Under the pieces are notes generated by a model. The model searched no databases. It saw only the letters and a program-made list of their open reading frames with translations, and had not been told where the DNA came from. From contig CAJZDJ010000004.1 of assembly GCA_915063485.1 (NCBI GenBank), forward strand, positions 1-40,383: a stretch of DNA of 40,383 nt, given 5' to 3'. Below are positions 15,759 to 24,327 of the stretch, one piece after another. The translations under genes were made by a program, and so were the position numbers. This DNA is from an uncultured Actinomyces sp. Lineage in GTDB: Bacteria; Actinomycetota; Actinomycetes; Actinomycetales; Actinomycetaceae. Each line of letters opens with the position of its first letter. The stretch's first letter is position 1.

Positions 15759-18368
15759 TTACTTCACCTCCGAGAGATTAACGATAAGACCTTGGCCGCC
15801 GCCTAGGCTCTGACGCACGGTGGAACCGGCCGAGCATTCGGGAAGCCAAACAGTGTTGGGTGCTAGCGGCGCGATTACCGCCGGCAAAGTGATCGAGCCG
15901 GTTTGCGTGCTGACTTGCAGCTGGCTGCCGGAGTGGATGCCATTGGCCTTGGCCAGTTCGCGGGCCACGTAGACCACCGGGCGGCGCGCGGTGGCGGCCA
16001 GGTGCTCTTCGAAGTCCTGTAGGCGTCCGCCGTCAAGCATGGGCTTGTGGGTAGCCAGGTAGGCCTGCCCGGGGGCCAGCTTGCTAGTGGCGACGGCGCT
16101 GGTGGGCTGCATGTCAGGGTGCGTTGCGCTAATGCCTAGGCCGGCTAGCTCACGGTGCAGCTCAGCTAGGTCATTTACGTGCAGGTCAGATCCCATTTCT
16201 GCAGCCAGCATGGCCAGTACCTGACGGTCGGTGCGGGCGCGTGAAACGTGGGCCTGGCCGAAGGGACGCACGCGGCCTTCCCAGTTAACGAAGGTGCCGT
16301 TCTTTTCTACGGGCGGGGCCACGGGGAAGACCACGTCGGCGTGCTCGCTGATTTCTGAGCGACGCACCTCTAGCTGTACCAGGAAGCCAGCTTCGCTCAT
16401 GGCGGTGCGGGCCAGTCCCGGGTCACTAAAGTCGCGCAGGTCAACGCCACCAACTACCAGGGCGTCTAGGCCGTCGGCGCTGAGCACCGAGTTAAGGATG
16501 GCCTCAGTGTCGCGGCCGGCAGCAGCGGGCAGGGCGCCCCATAGCTGCTCAACCTGGGCGCGGGCGGCGGCGTCGGAAACTAGGCGACCACCAGGCAGCA
16601 GGCCCGGCAGGGTACCAGCCTCGATACCACCGCGTTCACCGGCACGGCGCGGCACCCAAGCCAGGCGGGCACCGGTGCTCTTAGCCAAAGCGTCGACGGC
16701 GCTGAGCAGGCCGGGCACCTCGGCGGCGCGTTCACCCACCAGGATGGTGGCACCCTCAGCGCTAAGGGCCTCGGTTAGCTCGGCGGGCAGGGCCTTAACA
16801 GCGGCAACCTCGCTACCGGGAGTGGCGCTGATGATGTTGGCACGTAGCTTTACCGAACCGGCGCTCTTAATCGGAGCCACGGTGTGCACCTTGAGGCCAC
16901 GGTTGTTCACGGCCTTGTGTAGGCGCAGGAACAGCGAACCACACTCATCCTCAGGCTCTAGGGCCACCAGCAGCACCGTGCCAGCGCTTTCCAGGCTGGT
17001 GTAGGTGACGCGGCCAAGGCCACGACCAGCCACGTTAGCGGCGATGAAAGCTTCATCCTCAGCGCCGGCGGGACGTACTCGCTGGTCGATGTCGTTGGTG
17101 TGGGCCACGGTGCGGGCAAAGCGAGACCAGGCCCAAGCGTCCTCTAGGGTCAGTCGGGCACCTGGCAGGAAACCCACGCCACCAGCGGCGATGGCCTTAG
17201 CTAGGCCGCGTGCGGCGACGTCGAGAGCGTCGGGCCAGCTGGTGGGAACCAGGGTGCCGTCAGCTTCACGTACCAGCGGGGTGGTCAGGCGGTCCGGAGC
17301 GCTGGCCCACGGGAAGGCGAAGCGGTCCTTGTCGGTGATCCACTCTTCGTTGACCTCGGGGTCGTTGCCGGCCATGCGGCGCAGCACCACACCGCGACGC
17401 ATGTCCACGCGGATGGCGGAGCCGGAGGCGTCGTGCTCGGTTACTGAGTCGGTGGAAACCAGGTCCATGGGGCGGGCCCGGAAACGGTACTTGGCGCTGG
17501 TGAGGGCACCTACGGGGCAGATCTGGATGATGTTGCCAGAGAAGTAGGAGGCGAAGGGACGTCCGCTTACATCCTGGTTGCCTACCTCAGCGCCGGCGGT
17601 TAGACCGTCCTGCACGCCGCTTTGACCACCGGGGCCGGCCAGGGTGGGGTCGGGAATCAGGTGGTGCTCGCCGCGAATGTCCTGCGTGCCCGCATAGTCG
17701 CCGGGTTCGTGGAAGTCCAGGGCGGTGGCGTCAAAGCGGCCAATCTGCTCGCCGTACATCCCCGAGTGCTCGCCGGCGGGGTGACCGCCACCGCGTCCTT
17801 GCAGGGCAATGAAGCGGTCGCCAGCGATCTGGTCTGCGAAACGTACGCAACGCTGGCACAGGATGCAGCGGTCGCGGTCTAGCAGGATCTGGCTGGTTAG
17901 ACGCAGCGGCTTGGGGAAGGTGCGCTTGACGTCGGTGAAGCGGGTGACGGACTGGCCGCCCTGCTCCATGATTTTAAGCGCCTGGTTCTGTAGCGGGCAT
18001 TCGCCACCCTTGTCACAGACCGGGCAGTCTAGCGGGTGGTTGATCAGCAAGAACTCCATGGTCCCGTTTTGGGCCTTGGCAGCTACCTCGCTGGTTGCCT
18101 GGGTTTCGATCTCCATGCCTTCCATGGCGGTCATGGCGCAGGAGGGCTGGGGCTTGGGCATCTTACGTACGACGCCGTCACGCCCGGGCATAGCTACTTC
18201 CACCAGGCACTGGCGGCAGTTAGCTGAGGGCTTTAGCAGCGGGTGGTCGCAAAAACGCGGGATACGCACGCCCACCTGTTCGGCGGCGCGGATGAGCAAC
18301 GTACCCTTAGGCACGGCCACCGAGGCGCCGTCGATCTTGATGTTTACCAGGTCGGTCATAGAAGTCAC
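15759..18368 (-). CDS. nuoG: NADH-quinone oxidoreductase subunit G
   Basis: NuoG is the large peripheral subunit with one 2Fe-2S and several 4Fe-4S clusters and a molybdopterin-oxidoreductase-like fold without the cofactor. From the chosen start, Cys40, Cys51 and Cys54 form most of the 2Fe-2S site (FCDHPLLKPSANCRQC). HPLDCPVCDKGGECPLQ gives the HxxxCxxCxxxxxC cluster, DRCILCQRCVRF and the later Cys in ICPVGAL give another. Residues beyond about 300 are the degenerate molybdopterin domain. I take GTG at 18366-18368 because it overlaps the nuoF stop as GTGA, like its neighbours. An ATG three codons in is possible, while an upstream start at 18416 would overlap nuoF by 50 bases. Confidence 0.95.
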   Translation of the reverse strand: MTSMTDLVNIKIDGASVAVPKGTLLIRAAEQVGVRIPRFCDHPLLKPSANCRQCLVEVAMPGRDGVVRKMPKPQPSCAMTAMEGMEIETQATSEVAAKAQNGTMEFLLINHPLDCPVCDKGGECPLQNQALKIMEQGGQSVTRFTDVKRTFPKPLRLTSQILLDRDRCILCQRCVRFADQIAGDRFIALQGRGGGHPAGEHSGMYGEQIGRFDATALDFHEPGDYAGTQDIRGEHHLIPDPTLAGPGGQSGVQDGLTAGAEVGNQDVSGRPFASYFSGNIIQICPVGALTSAKYRFRARPMDLVSTDSVTEHDASGSAIRVDMRRGVVLRRMAGNDPEVNEEWITDKDRFAFPWASAPDRLTTPLVREADGTLVPTSWPDALDVAARGLAKAIAAGGVGFLPGARLTLEDAWAWSRFARTVAHTNDIDQRVRPAGAEDEAFIAANVAGRGLGRVTYTSLESAGTVLLVALEPEDECGSLFLRLHKAVNNRGLKVHTVAPIKSAGSVKLRANIISATPGSEVAAVKALPAELTEALSAEGATILVGERAAEVPGLLSAVDALAKSTGARLAWVPRRAGERGGIEAGTLPGLLPGGRLVSDAAARAQVEQLWGALPAAAGRDTEAILNSVLSADGLDALVVGGVDLRDFSDPGLARTAMSEAGFLVQLEVRRSEISEHADVVFPVAPPVEKNGTFVNWEGRVRPFGQAHVSRARTDRQVLAMLAAEMGSDLHVNDLAELHRELAGLGISATHPDMQPTSAVATSKLAPGQAYLATHKPMLDGGRLQDFEEHLAATARRPVVYVARELAKANGIHSGSQLQVSTQTGSITLPAVIAPLAPNTVWLPECSAGSTVRQSLGGGQGLIVNLSEVK

Positions 18369-19708
18369 CGTCCGCTTTCCGTGATTGCACTGGCTGCGTA
18401 GGGGAAAAGCTCGCAAGCCGGGGTGGTGTAACCAGCCTCGAACTCAGAGCGGAAACGCTTGATGCCGCTTAGCACCGGGGTGGCGGAGGCGTCACCTAGC
18501 GCACAGAAGGAGCGCCCAGCGATGTTGGAGGCAATCGACTCCAGCTTTTCCACGTCACCCGGCAGGCCCTTACCGGCCTCTAGGCGCAGCATGATTTGGC
18601 GCATCCAGTAGGTACCTTCACGGCAAGGAGTGCACTTACCGCAAGATTCGTGCTGGTAGAACTCGGTCCAGCGAGTCACTACGCGCACTACTGAAACAGT
18701 CTCGTCAAATACCTGTAGCGCGCGGGTACCCAGCATGGAGCCGGCGGCGCCTACAGACTCGTAGTCCAGGGGAACATCCAGCTCATCTTCGGTGAAGATG
18801 GGGGTGGAGGAACCACCTGGCACCCAGAACTTGAGCTGGTGACCTTCGCGGATACCGCCGCACATGTCGATCAGCTCGCGCATAGTGATACCGAAAGGAG
18901 CCTCAAACTGGCCGGGGTTACGCACGTGTCCAGAGACAGAGAAAATACCGTGCCCCTTGGACTTTTCAGTACCCATGGCGGAGTACCAGGCGGCGCTTTC
19001 ACGCAAAATCCCAGGCACCTGGGAGATGGTCTCAACGTTGTTGATAACGGTGGGACGCGCGTACAGACCGGCCACAGCCGGGAAGGGCGGCTTGAGACGC
19101 GGGTGACCACGGCGGCCTTCTAGCGAGTCCAGCAGCGCGGTTTCTTCACCACAGATGTAGGCGCCGGCGCCGGCGTGGGCAGTAATGGTTAGCGGCTGCT
19201 TGCCATCCAGGCCAAAACCGGTGTCTAGCAGGCCAGATTCCATAGCCTCACGGGCCGCAGCCAGCAGGCGGCGGTAAACCTGGCTAACCTCACCGCGCAG
19301 GTATACGAAAGCGTGGTCGCAACCGATAGCGCGCGAAGTGATGGCCACACCCTCAATCAGGGCGTGGGGGTTACCCATAATGGTGGGAATGTCCTTGCAG
19401 GTGCCCGGCTCGGACTCGTCAGCGTTAACCACCAGGTAACGCGGCTTGCCGTCAGGGGCGGGCAGGAATGACCACTTCAGGCCGGTGGGGAAGCCTGCAC
19501 CACCACGGCCACGCAGGCCGGAAGCCTTAACCAGCTCAACAATTTCGCTGGCCTGCATTTTCTTGGCCTTAGCTAGGCCCTCATAGCCGCCATGGCGACG
19601 GTAAACGTCCAGGGTCCAAGAGCGGTCCACACCCCACATGGAGGTCAAGATGGGCGTTAGCGTCCCCGGCGCACTGTAAGCGGGCTGTGCCACTGCAGTG
19701 TCACTCAC
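18365..19708 (-). CDS. nuoF: NADH-quinone oxidoreductase subunit F (FMN, NADH site)
   Basis: NuoF binds NADH and FMN and carries 4Fe-4S cluster N3; this is where electrons enter complex I. The nucleotide and FMN motifs are GRGGAGFPTGLKW (about residue 68), NADESEPGTCKD and GAGAYICGEETALLDSLEG. The cluster cysteines are in ESCGKCTPCREG with the fourth in RSFCALGD. At 447 residues the length is typical. GTG start at 19706-19708 with GGAGGAAA upstream, overlapping the nuoE stop as GTGA. Confidence 0.97.
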   Translation of the reverse strand: MSDTAVAQPAYSAPGTLTPILTSMWGVDRSWTLDVYRRHGGYEGLAKAKKMQASEIVELVKASGLRGRGGAGFPTGLKWSFLPAPDGKPRYLVVNADESEPGTCKDIPTIMGNPHALIEGVAITSRAIGCDHAFVYLRGEVSQVYRRLLAAAREAMESGLLDTGFGLDGKQPLTITAHAGAGAYICGEETALLDSLEGRRGHPRLKPPFPAVAGLYARPTVINNVETISQVPGILRESAAWYSAMGTEKSKGHGIFSVSGHVRNPGQFEAPFGITMRELIDMCGGIREGHQLKFWVPGGSSTPIFTEDELDVPLDYESVGAAGSMLGTRALQVFDETVSVVRVVTRWTEFYQHESCGKCTPCREGTYWMRQIMLRLEAGKGLPGDVEKLESIASNIAGRSFCALGDASATPVLSGIKRFRSEFEAGYTTPACELFPYAASAITESGR

Positions 19709-20376
19709 TTGGTTTCCTCCTTCGGTGCGCTCCAGCCCTTTTCCTGGGCGATTGTCTGCCCTAGCAGGCTGGGGGCACCAGCACTGATGCCCTCATCTAC
19801 CAGGCCGTCTTCAAAACCAGCTAGTAGGTGTTCGTTTTGCTTGAAAGTGGGCACCTGCTTGGGGCCACGGGTGGGGCCTACCGGCTTGCCTTGACGCAGC
19901 TTGTCTACCAGGTCAATGGCCTTGGCGGGGGTCTGGTTGTCGAAGAACTCCCAGTTGACCATCACTACCGGCGCATAGTCGCAGGCCGCATTGCATTCGA
20001 TGCGTTCTAGCGAAATGCTGCCGTCTTCAGTGACGCCGTCGTTACCGATGCCCAGGTGCTCGCTAACCGCGTCCCAAACCGCGTCTCCACCCATAACCGC
20101 ACACAGCGCGTTGGTGCATACACCCACGTGGTACTGGCCGCCGGGGTGACGGCGGAACTGGCTGTAGAAGGTGGCTACGGCGCTAACCTCGGAGGTGGTT
20201 AGGTTCAGGGTTTCAGCGCAAAAACGGATGCCGTCAGGCGAGACGTAACCGTCATAGCTCTGAATTAGGTGCAGCATCGGGATCAGCGCGCTACGCTCAT
20301 GCCCGCTGGGGTAACGCCCCATGATCTGGGCGCTTTCTTCACGTAGACGCGTCAAAGTTGCTTCGTCATAACTCAT
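19705..20376 (-). CDS. nuoE: NADH-quinone oxidoreductase subunit E (2Fe-2S)
   Basis: NuoE has a thioredoxin-like fold with 2Fe-2S cluster N1a beside the NADH site of NuoF. The four cluster cysteines are visible in CTNALCAVMGGD (C-x4-C) and CNAACDYAPVV (C-x3-C). The helical N-terminal part includes SALIPMLHLIQSYDGYVSPD, which is typical. The 223-residue protein has a C-terminal tail of about 45 residues past the fold. The ATG start at 20374-20376 overlaps the nuoD stop by one base (TGATG). Confidence 0.97.
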   Translation of the reverse strand: MSYDEATLTRLREESAQIMGRYPSGHERSALIPMLHLIQSYDGYVSPDGIRFCAETLNLTTSEVSAVATFYSQFRRHPGGQYHVGVCTNALCAVMGGDAVWDAVSEHLGIGNDGVTEDGSISLERIECNAACDYAPVVMVNWEFFDNQTPAKAIDLVDKLRQGKPVGPTRGPKQVPTFKQNEHLLAGFEDGLVDEGISAGAPSLLGQTIAQEKGWSAPKEETK

Positions 20377-21734
20377 CAGCGGTCCACACCTCCTAGTACG
20401 GGGTCAATGGAAGCCAGAGTCGGAACGATGTCGGCAAGCATGCCGCCCTCTCCCATAATGGCCATGGACTGCAGGTTAGAGAAGGAAGGATCCCTGAAGT
20501 GCACGCGGTAGGGGCGAGTGCCGCCGTCGGAAACTAGGTGCACACCCAGCAGACCCTTAGCGTGCTCAACCGTCTGGTAAACCTGCCCTGCGGGCACGTG
20601 GAAACCCTGGGTGACCAGCTTGAAGTGGTGGATCAGGGACTCCATGGAGGTGCCCATGATTTCACGCACGTGCTCTAGGGACTGGCCCTGGCCATCAGCA
20701 GCTAGGCTCATGCGGGCCGGCCAAGCAATAGCTGGGTCATCCACCATGGTGGGCTCGCCCTCTAGCTGCTCTAGGCGCTCAAGGCACTGGGAGACAATCT
20801 TGAGGGACTGGAAGCATTCATCCATACGCACGCGCATACGGTTGAAGCAGTCAGAGCGGTCGTAAACCGGCACGTCAAAGTCGTAGGTTTCATACCCGCA
20901 GTAGGGGGCGCTCTTACGCAGGTCCATCGGGTAGCCGGTGGCGCGCAGGCAGGGGCCGGTCAGGCTCAGGGCCATGGCCCCAGTCAGGTCGATCTCGCCC
21001 ACGCCGATCATACGGCCGCGCAGAATCGGGTTACCCATGCACAGCTTTTCCAGCTCGCCCAGGTCGCGCTTGATGTTGGGCAGGGTGGAGCGGATGAACT
21101 CTACCGCGCCTGCGGGAATGTCTTGGGCTAGGCCGCCGGGGCGCACAAAGGCGTGGTTCATGCGCAGGCCGGTGATCATTTCGTAGGCGCGCAAAATGTT
21201 TTCGCGGCCACGGAAGGCGATGGTCAGCAAGGTGGTACCACCCAGCTCGTTACCACCGGTTCCCACTGCGATCAGGTGGGAGGCGATGCGGTTTAGCTCC
21301 ATGAGCAGCACGCGCACTACCGAGGCCTTCTCGGGCACCTGGTCAGTAATACCCAGGGCCTTTTCCACTGCCAGAGCCCAAGCCACTTCCTGGAAGAAGG
21401 GGGCCACGTAATCCATACGGGTTACGAAGGTGGCGCCTTGGGTGAAGGTGCGGAACTCCATGTTCTTTTCGATACCTGTGTGTAGGTATCCGGTGCCTAC
21501 GCGCACATCGGTGACATGTTCACCTTCCACCTCTAGCACCAGGCGCAGCACGCCGTGGGTGGAGGGGTGGACGGGACCCATGTTCAGCACGATGCGGTCA
21601 TCGCGCATGCGTTCTTCTTCATCGCGGGCAGCAATCTGGGCTAGTACTTCATCCCAGTCGCCACCGTTGGTTTGGAACTGGGGAGCGTCAGCGGCCAGAG
21701 AGTCTAGTGCTGCACCGGTTGCGTGAATGCTCAT
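20376..21734 (-). CDS. nuoD: NADH-quinone oxidoreductase subunit D
   Basis: NuoD is the 49-kDa-type subunit, related to the large subunit of NiFe hydrogenases but without the metal site. It forms the quinone head-group pocket with NuoB. The pocket elements are present: [22 protein letters not shown] (the His-containing loop) and [11 protein letters not shown] (the conserved Tyr). Family motifs [13 protein letters not shown] and the C-terminal [18 protein letters not shown] with ending DPVLGGVDR are intact. Length 452 residues. The start overlaps the nuoC stop by one base, and GGAGG lies 12 bases upstream of the ATG. Confidence 0.97.
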   Translation of the reverse strand: MSIHATGAALDSLAADAPQFQTNGGDWDEVLAQIAARDEEERMRDDRIVLNMGPVHPSTHGVLRLVLEVEGEHVTDVRVGTGYLHTGIEKNMEFRTFTQGATFVTRMDYVAPFFQEVAWALAVEKALGITDQVPEKASVVRVLLMELNRIASHLIAVGTGGNELGGTTLLTIAFRGRENILRAYEMITGLRMNHAFVRPGGLAQDIPAGAVEFIRSTLPNIKRDLGELEKLCMGNPILRGRMIGVGEIDLTGAMALSLTGPCLRATGYPMDLRKSAPYCGYETYDFDVPVYDRSDCFNRMRVRMDECFQSLKIVSQCLERLEQLEGEPTMVDDPAIAWPARMSLAADGQGQSLEHVREIMGTSMESLIHHFKLVTQGFHVPAGQVYQTVEHAKGLLGVHLVSDGGTRPYRVHFRDPSFSNLQSMAIMGEGGMLADIVPTLASIDPVLGGVDR

Positions 21735-22474
21735 CAGCGGTAAGACCTCCGAGTGTCAGCGGGGGGCGTGGATGCGCCCTTGTATTCGACCGGGATACCA
21801 CCTAGCGGGTAATCCTTGCGTTGGGGGTGGCCTACCCAGTCATCGGGCATGGCCGTGCGGGTGAGGCCGGGGTGCGCGTCAAAAACGATGCCCATCAGGT
21901 CCCAGGTTTCGCGCTCGTGCCAGTCGTTACCGGGGTAAACGCTAACTACTGAGGGCACGTGCGGGTCGGCGTCGGGAACAGCTACCTCAATGCGCAGCTG
22001 ACGGCTGCCGTGGGTCAGGCTCATCAGCTGGTAGCAGGCGTGCAGTTCGCGGTCTTTGTCGCCGGGGTAGTTAACGCCCGAGACCCCAATGCACAGCTCA
22101 AAGCGCAGGTCGGGGTCGTCACGCAGGTACTGCATTACGGCCACCAGGTGCTCGCGTACCACAAAAATGGTTAGCTCGCCGTTTTCTACAACTACCTTCT
22201 CGATTACCTGGGAGGGTTCCAGCCCGCCCTTACGTAGGTCCTCGATTAGGTCGTCGACGACGGCGTCGAACCAGCCACCGTAGGGGCGCACCGCTGCGGG
22301 GGCTAGGGTGATTACCTGGCTGAGGCCGTCAAAACCGGTGGTGTCACCGGCGTCTTTGGCCCCAAATAGGCCGTGTTCGCTGCCGATAACTTCCAGGGCT
22401 AGCTGCGGGCGTACGGCGACGCCGTCAATCTGGGCTACGGGCGCCTCGGTTGCCTGGCTTAGCTCTTCACTCAT
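21734..22474 (-). CDS. nuoC: NADH-quinone oxidoreductase subunit C
   Basis: NuoC (30-kDa type) is a peripheral-arm scaffold without cofactors. The 246-residue protein carries the family signature [20 protein letters not shown] and [16 protein letters not shown]. An N-terminal extension of about 70 residues precedes the conserved domain, as in other actinobacteria. It is a separate gene, not fused to nuoD as in enteric bacteria. ATG start at 22472-22474, sharing ATGA with the nuoB stop. Confidence 0.97.
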   Translation of the reverse strand: MSEELSQATEAPVAQIDGVAVRPQLALEVIGSEHGLFGAKDAGDTTGFDGLSQVITLAPAAVRPYGGWFDAVVDDLIEDLRKGGLEPSQVIEKVVVENGELTIFVVREHLVAVMQYLRDDPDLRFELCIGVSGVNYPGDKDRELHACYQLMSLTHGSRQLRIEVAVPDADPHVPSVVSVYPGNDWHERETWDLMGIVFDAHPGLTRTAMPDDWVGHPQRKDYPLGGIPVEYKGASTPPADTRRSYR

Positions 22475-23028
22475 GCCAGCAGGCCTTTCTGTGCGTGGGT
22501 GGGGGTGGCGGCCAGGGCGGCAGCCTCGACGGCGCGAGCGATCTCCTTGCGGTGGCCCAGCAGCGGGCGCTTAGAGATCTGCTTGGTCAGCTCCAGCATG
22601 GCGTTGATCAGCATTTCGGGGCGCGGGGGGCAGCCGGGCAGGTAGATGTCTACCGGCACAATGTGGTCGGCGCCCTGCACTACGGCGTAGTTGTTGAACA
22701 TACCGCCGGTGGAGGCGCAGGCACCCATGGAGATAACCCACTTGGGCTCAGGCATCGAGTCGTAGACGTTACGCACGATGGGGGCCATCTTGTGGCTTAC
22801 ACGCCCGGAAACGATCATTACGTCGGCGTGACGCGGCGAGGCACGAAACACCTCCCAACCGAAGCGGGCCAGGTCGAAGCGGGGGCCGGCGGTGGCCATC
22901 ATTTCGATAGCGCAGCAGGCCAGACCCATGGTGACAGGCCATAGCGACCGTGACTGAGCTAGGCCGGCCACGGTCTCAACGCTGGTTAGCAGGAATCCGG
23001 GGTTACCGGCTTGGTTTTCTTGGCTCAT
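22471..23028 (-). CDS. nuoB: NADH-quinone oxidoreductase subunit B (cluster N2)
   Basis: NuoB holds the terminal 4Fe-4S cluster N2, which reduces menaquinone. The unusual tandem cysteines are in [10 protein letters not shown], the third in [12 protein letters not shown] and the fourth in [20 protein letters not shown] is also conserved. Length 185 residues. ATG start at 23026-23028, 15 bases after the nuoA stop codon; the leader contains GGGGATAAAAG as a weak ribosome site. Confidence 0.98.
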   Translation of the reverse strand: MSQENQAGNPGFLLTSVETVAGLAQSRSLWPVTMGLACCAIEMMATAGPRFDLARFGWEVFRASPRHADVMIVSGRVSHKMAPIVRNVYDSMPEPKWVISMGACASTGGMFNNYAVVQGADHIVPVDIYLPGCPPRPEMLINAMLELTKQISKRPLLGHRKEIARAVEAAALAATPTHAQKGLLA

Positions 23029-23043
23029 ACTTTTATCCCCTTA

Positions 23044-23403
23044 TCAGTCCCAATCCAGGCCGCCACGACGCCATTCAAGGACGTAGGGAACGGTGATTAG
23101 GGCGATGAAAATAAGTGCTGCTACCAGCCCGAACAGGCCTAGCTTTGCGAAAGAGCTGGCCCAGGGGTAAAGGAACACGACCTCAATGTCGAAGATGATG
23201 AAGGTCATACCTACCAGGTAGAACTTGACTGGGAAGCGCCCGTGAGCGTTGTTGGCAGGAGTCGGATCCACACCGCACTCATAGTTACGCACCTTGGTGG
23301 AGTTGCGCCGGTTGGGGCTGATAATGGCAGACATTGCCAGACCACCAATGGCGATAAGTAGCGCAACTGCCCCCATCACCAGTAAGGAGACATAGGGATT
23401 CAC
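23044..23403 (-). CDS. nuoA: NADH-quinone oxidoreductase subunit A
   Basis: NuoA is the small three-helix subunit beside NuoH and the first gene of the operon. The 119 residues include YECGVDPTPANNAHGRFPVKF (the loop with the conserved cysteine) and FIIFDIEVVFLYPWA (second helix with the conserved Asp and Glu). The start appears to be GTG at 23401-23403. The only AGGA upstream is about 15 bases away, so initiation may be weak or the leader short. The divergent gene menG begins 225 bases away. Confidence 0.96.
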   Translation of the reverse strand: MNPYVSLLVMGAVALLIAIGGLAMSAIISPNRRNSTKVRNYECGVDPTPANNAHGRFPVKFYLVGMTFIIFDIEVVFLYPWASSFAKLGLFGLVAALIFIALITVPYVLEWRRGGLDWD

Positions 23404-23538
23404 GGCGAGAACACCATCCTTTTACGCACAGAGATTGACCTTTAAACTGTAGTAGCTAGGCGCCAGGGGGTGTGCACACGACGCACTTAGCCTCTAGCTT
23501 TTCCCCATATTACGCCAAAAGTTCGTTTTTACGACGGA

Positions 23539-23566
23539 TTGTCACACCTAAGTAAAATGCTTTATT
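23539..23566 (+). promoter_or_regulatory. Candidate promoter for menG-menF
   Basis: TTGTCA at 23539-23544 and TTTATT at 23561-23566 are separated by 16 bases and lie about 65 bases upstream of menG. Five of six and four of six bases match the standard -35 and -10 boxes. The 225-base gap must also hold the nuo operon promoter on the other strand, which I could not assign to a clear pair of boxes. Confidence 0.3.
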
Positions 23567-23628
23567 ACGCGCGGTTTAGCTTGCTTAAATCTGCGCTTAT
23601 AAGCTCTAAAACCTGAGATGATTAGACC

Positions 23629-24327
23629 ATGTCACGAGCCAGCCTAAATAAGGACCCGCGCGAAGTAGCGGGCATGTTCGACACTGTCGCCCGTCGCTAC
23701 GATTTAACCAATGACGTCATGAGCGGTTTCCAAGTGCGCGCTTGGCGAGCAGTTACCCGCGCCGCCGTGGGCGCCGGCCCCGGCATGAAGGTTTTGGACC
23801 TGGCTGCGGGCACGGGCACCTCCACTAACGACTATGCCCTTGCTGGCGCCCAGGTGGTGGCCTGCGACTTCTCCATTGGCATGATGCAGGAAGGCAAGCG
23901 CCGCTACCCGGAGCTGCAGTTTGTGGCCGGAGATGCTACCGCTTTGCCTTTTGCCGACGACGCTTTTGACGTGGTCACTATCTCTTACGGCCTGCGCAAT
24001 GTGAACGACACTTTGGCGGCTTTACGCCAAATGTATAGGGTTACTAAACCCGGGGGGAGGATTGTGATTGCGGAGTTTTCCACCCCCACTACCCCGGTGG
24101 TGCGTGAGAGCTACAAGTGGTTTTTGGGTCACGTAATGCCCCCGGCGGCCAGGGTGTTTTCTTCTAACGTTGAGTCTTACGACTATTTGGCTGAGTCGAT
24201 TTTGTCTTGGCCTAACCAGGAGGAGTTGGCGCAGCTGCTGCTTGAGGCCGGTTGGCGTCAGGTGGCTTATAAGAACCTCTCTGGCGGCATTGTGGCGCTG
24301 CATCAGGCGGTTAAGCCCAGCGCATGA
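23629..24327 (+). CDS. menG: Demethylmenaquinone methyltransferase
   Basis: MenG (UbiE family) makes the last step of menaquinone synthesis, the SAM-dependent C-methylation of the naphthoquinone ring. The UbiE signature [20 protein letters not shown] begins at about residue 16. The SAM-binding motif I is [43 protein letters not shown] is the second UbiE signature. The 232 residues are the usual length. In an organism without ubiquinone genes, MenG is the natural call. It is divergent from nuoA, and its stop overlaps the menF start as ATGA. Confidence 0.93.
   Translation: MSRASLNKDPREVAGMFDTVARRYDLTNDVMSGFQVRAWRAVTRAAVGAGPGMKVLDLAAGTGTSTNDYALAGAQVVACDFSIGMMQEGKRRYPELQFVAGDATALPFADDAFDVVTISYGLRNVNDTLAALRQMYRVTKPGGRIVIAEFSTPTTPVVRESYKWFLGHVMPPAARVFSSNVESYDYLAESILSWPNQEELAQLLLEAGWRQVAYKNLSGGIVALHQAVKPSA

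Noticed and set aside
16231..17547. Long plus-strand open frames (257 and 180 codons) opposite nuoG
   Set aside because: They are antisense to well-conserved nuoG, extremely rich in Arg, Ser, Ala and Pro, and show no ribosome sites or domains.
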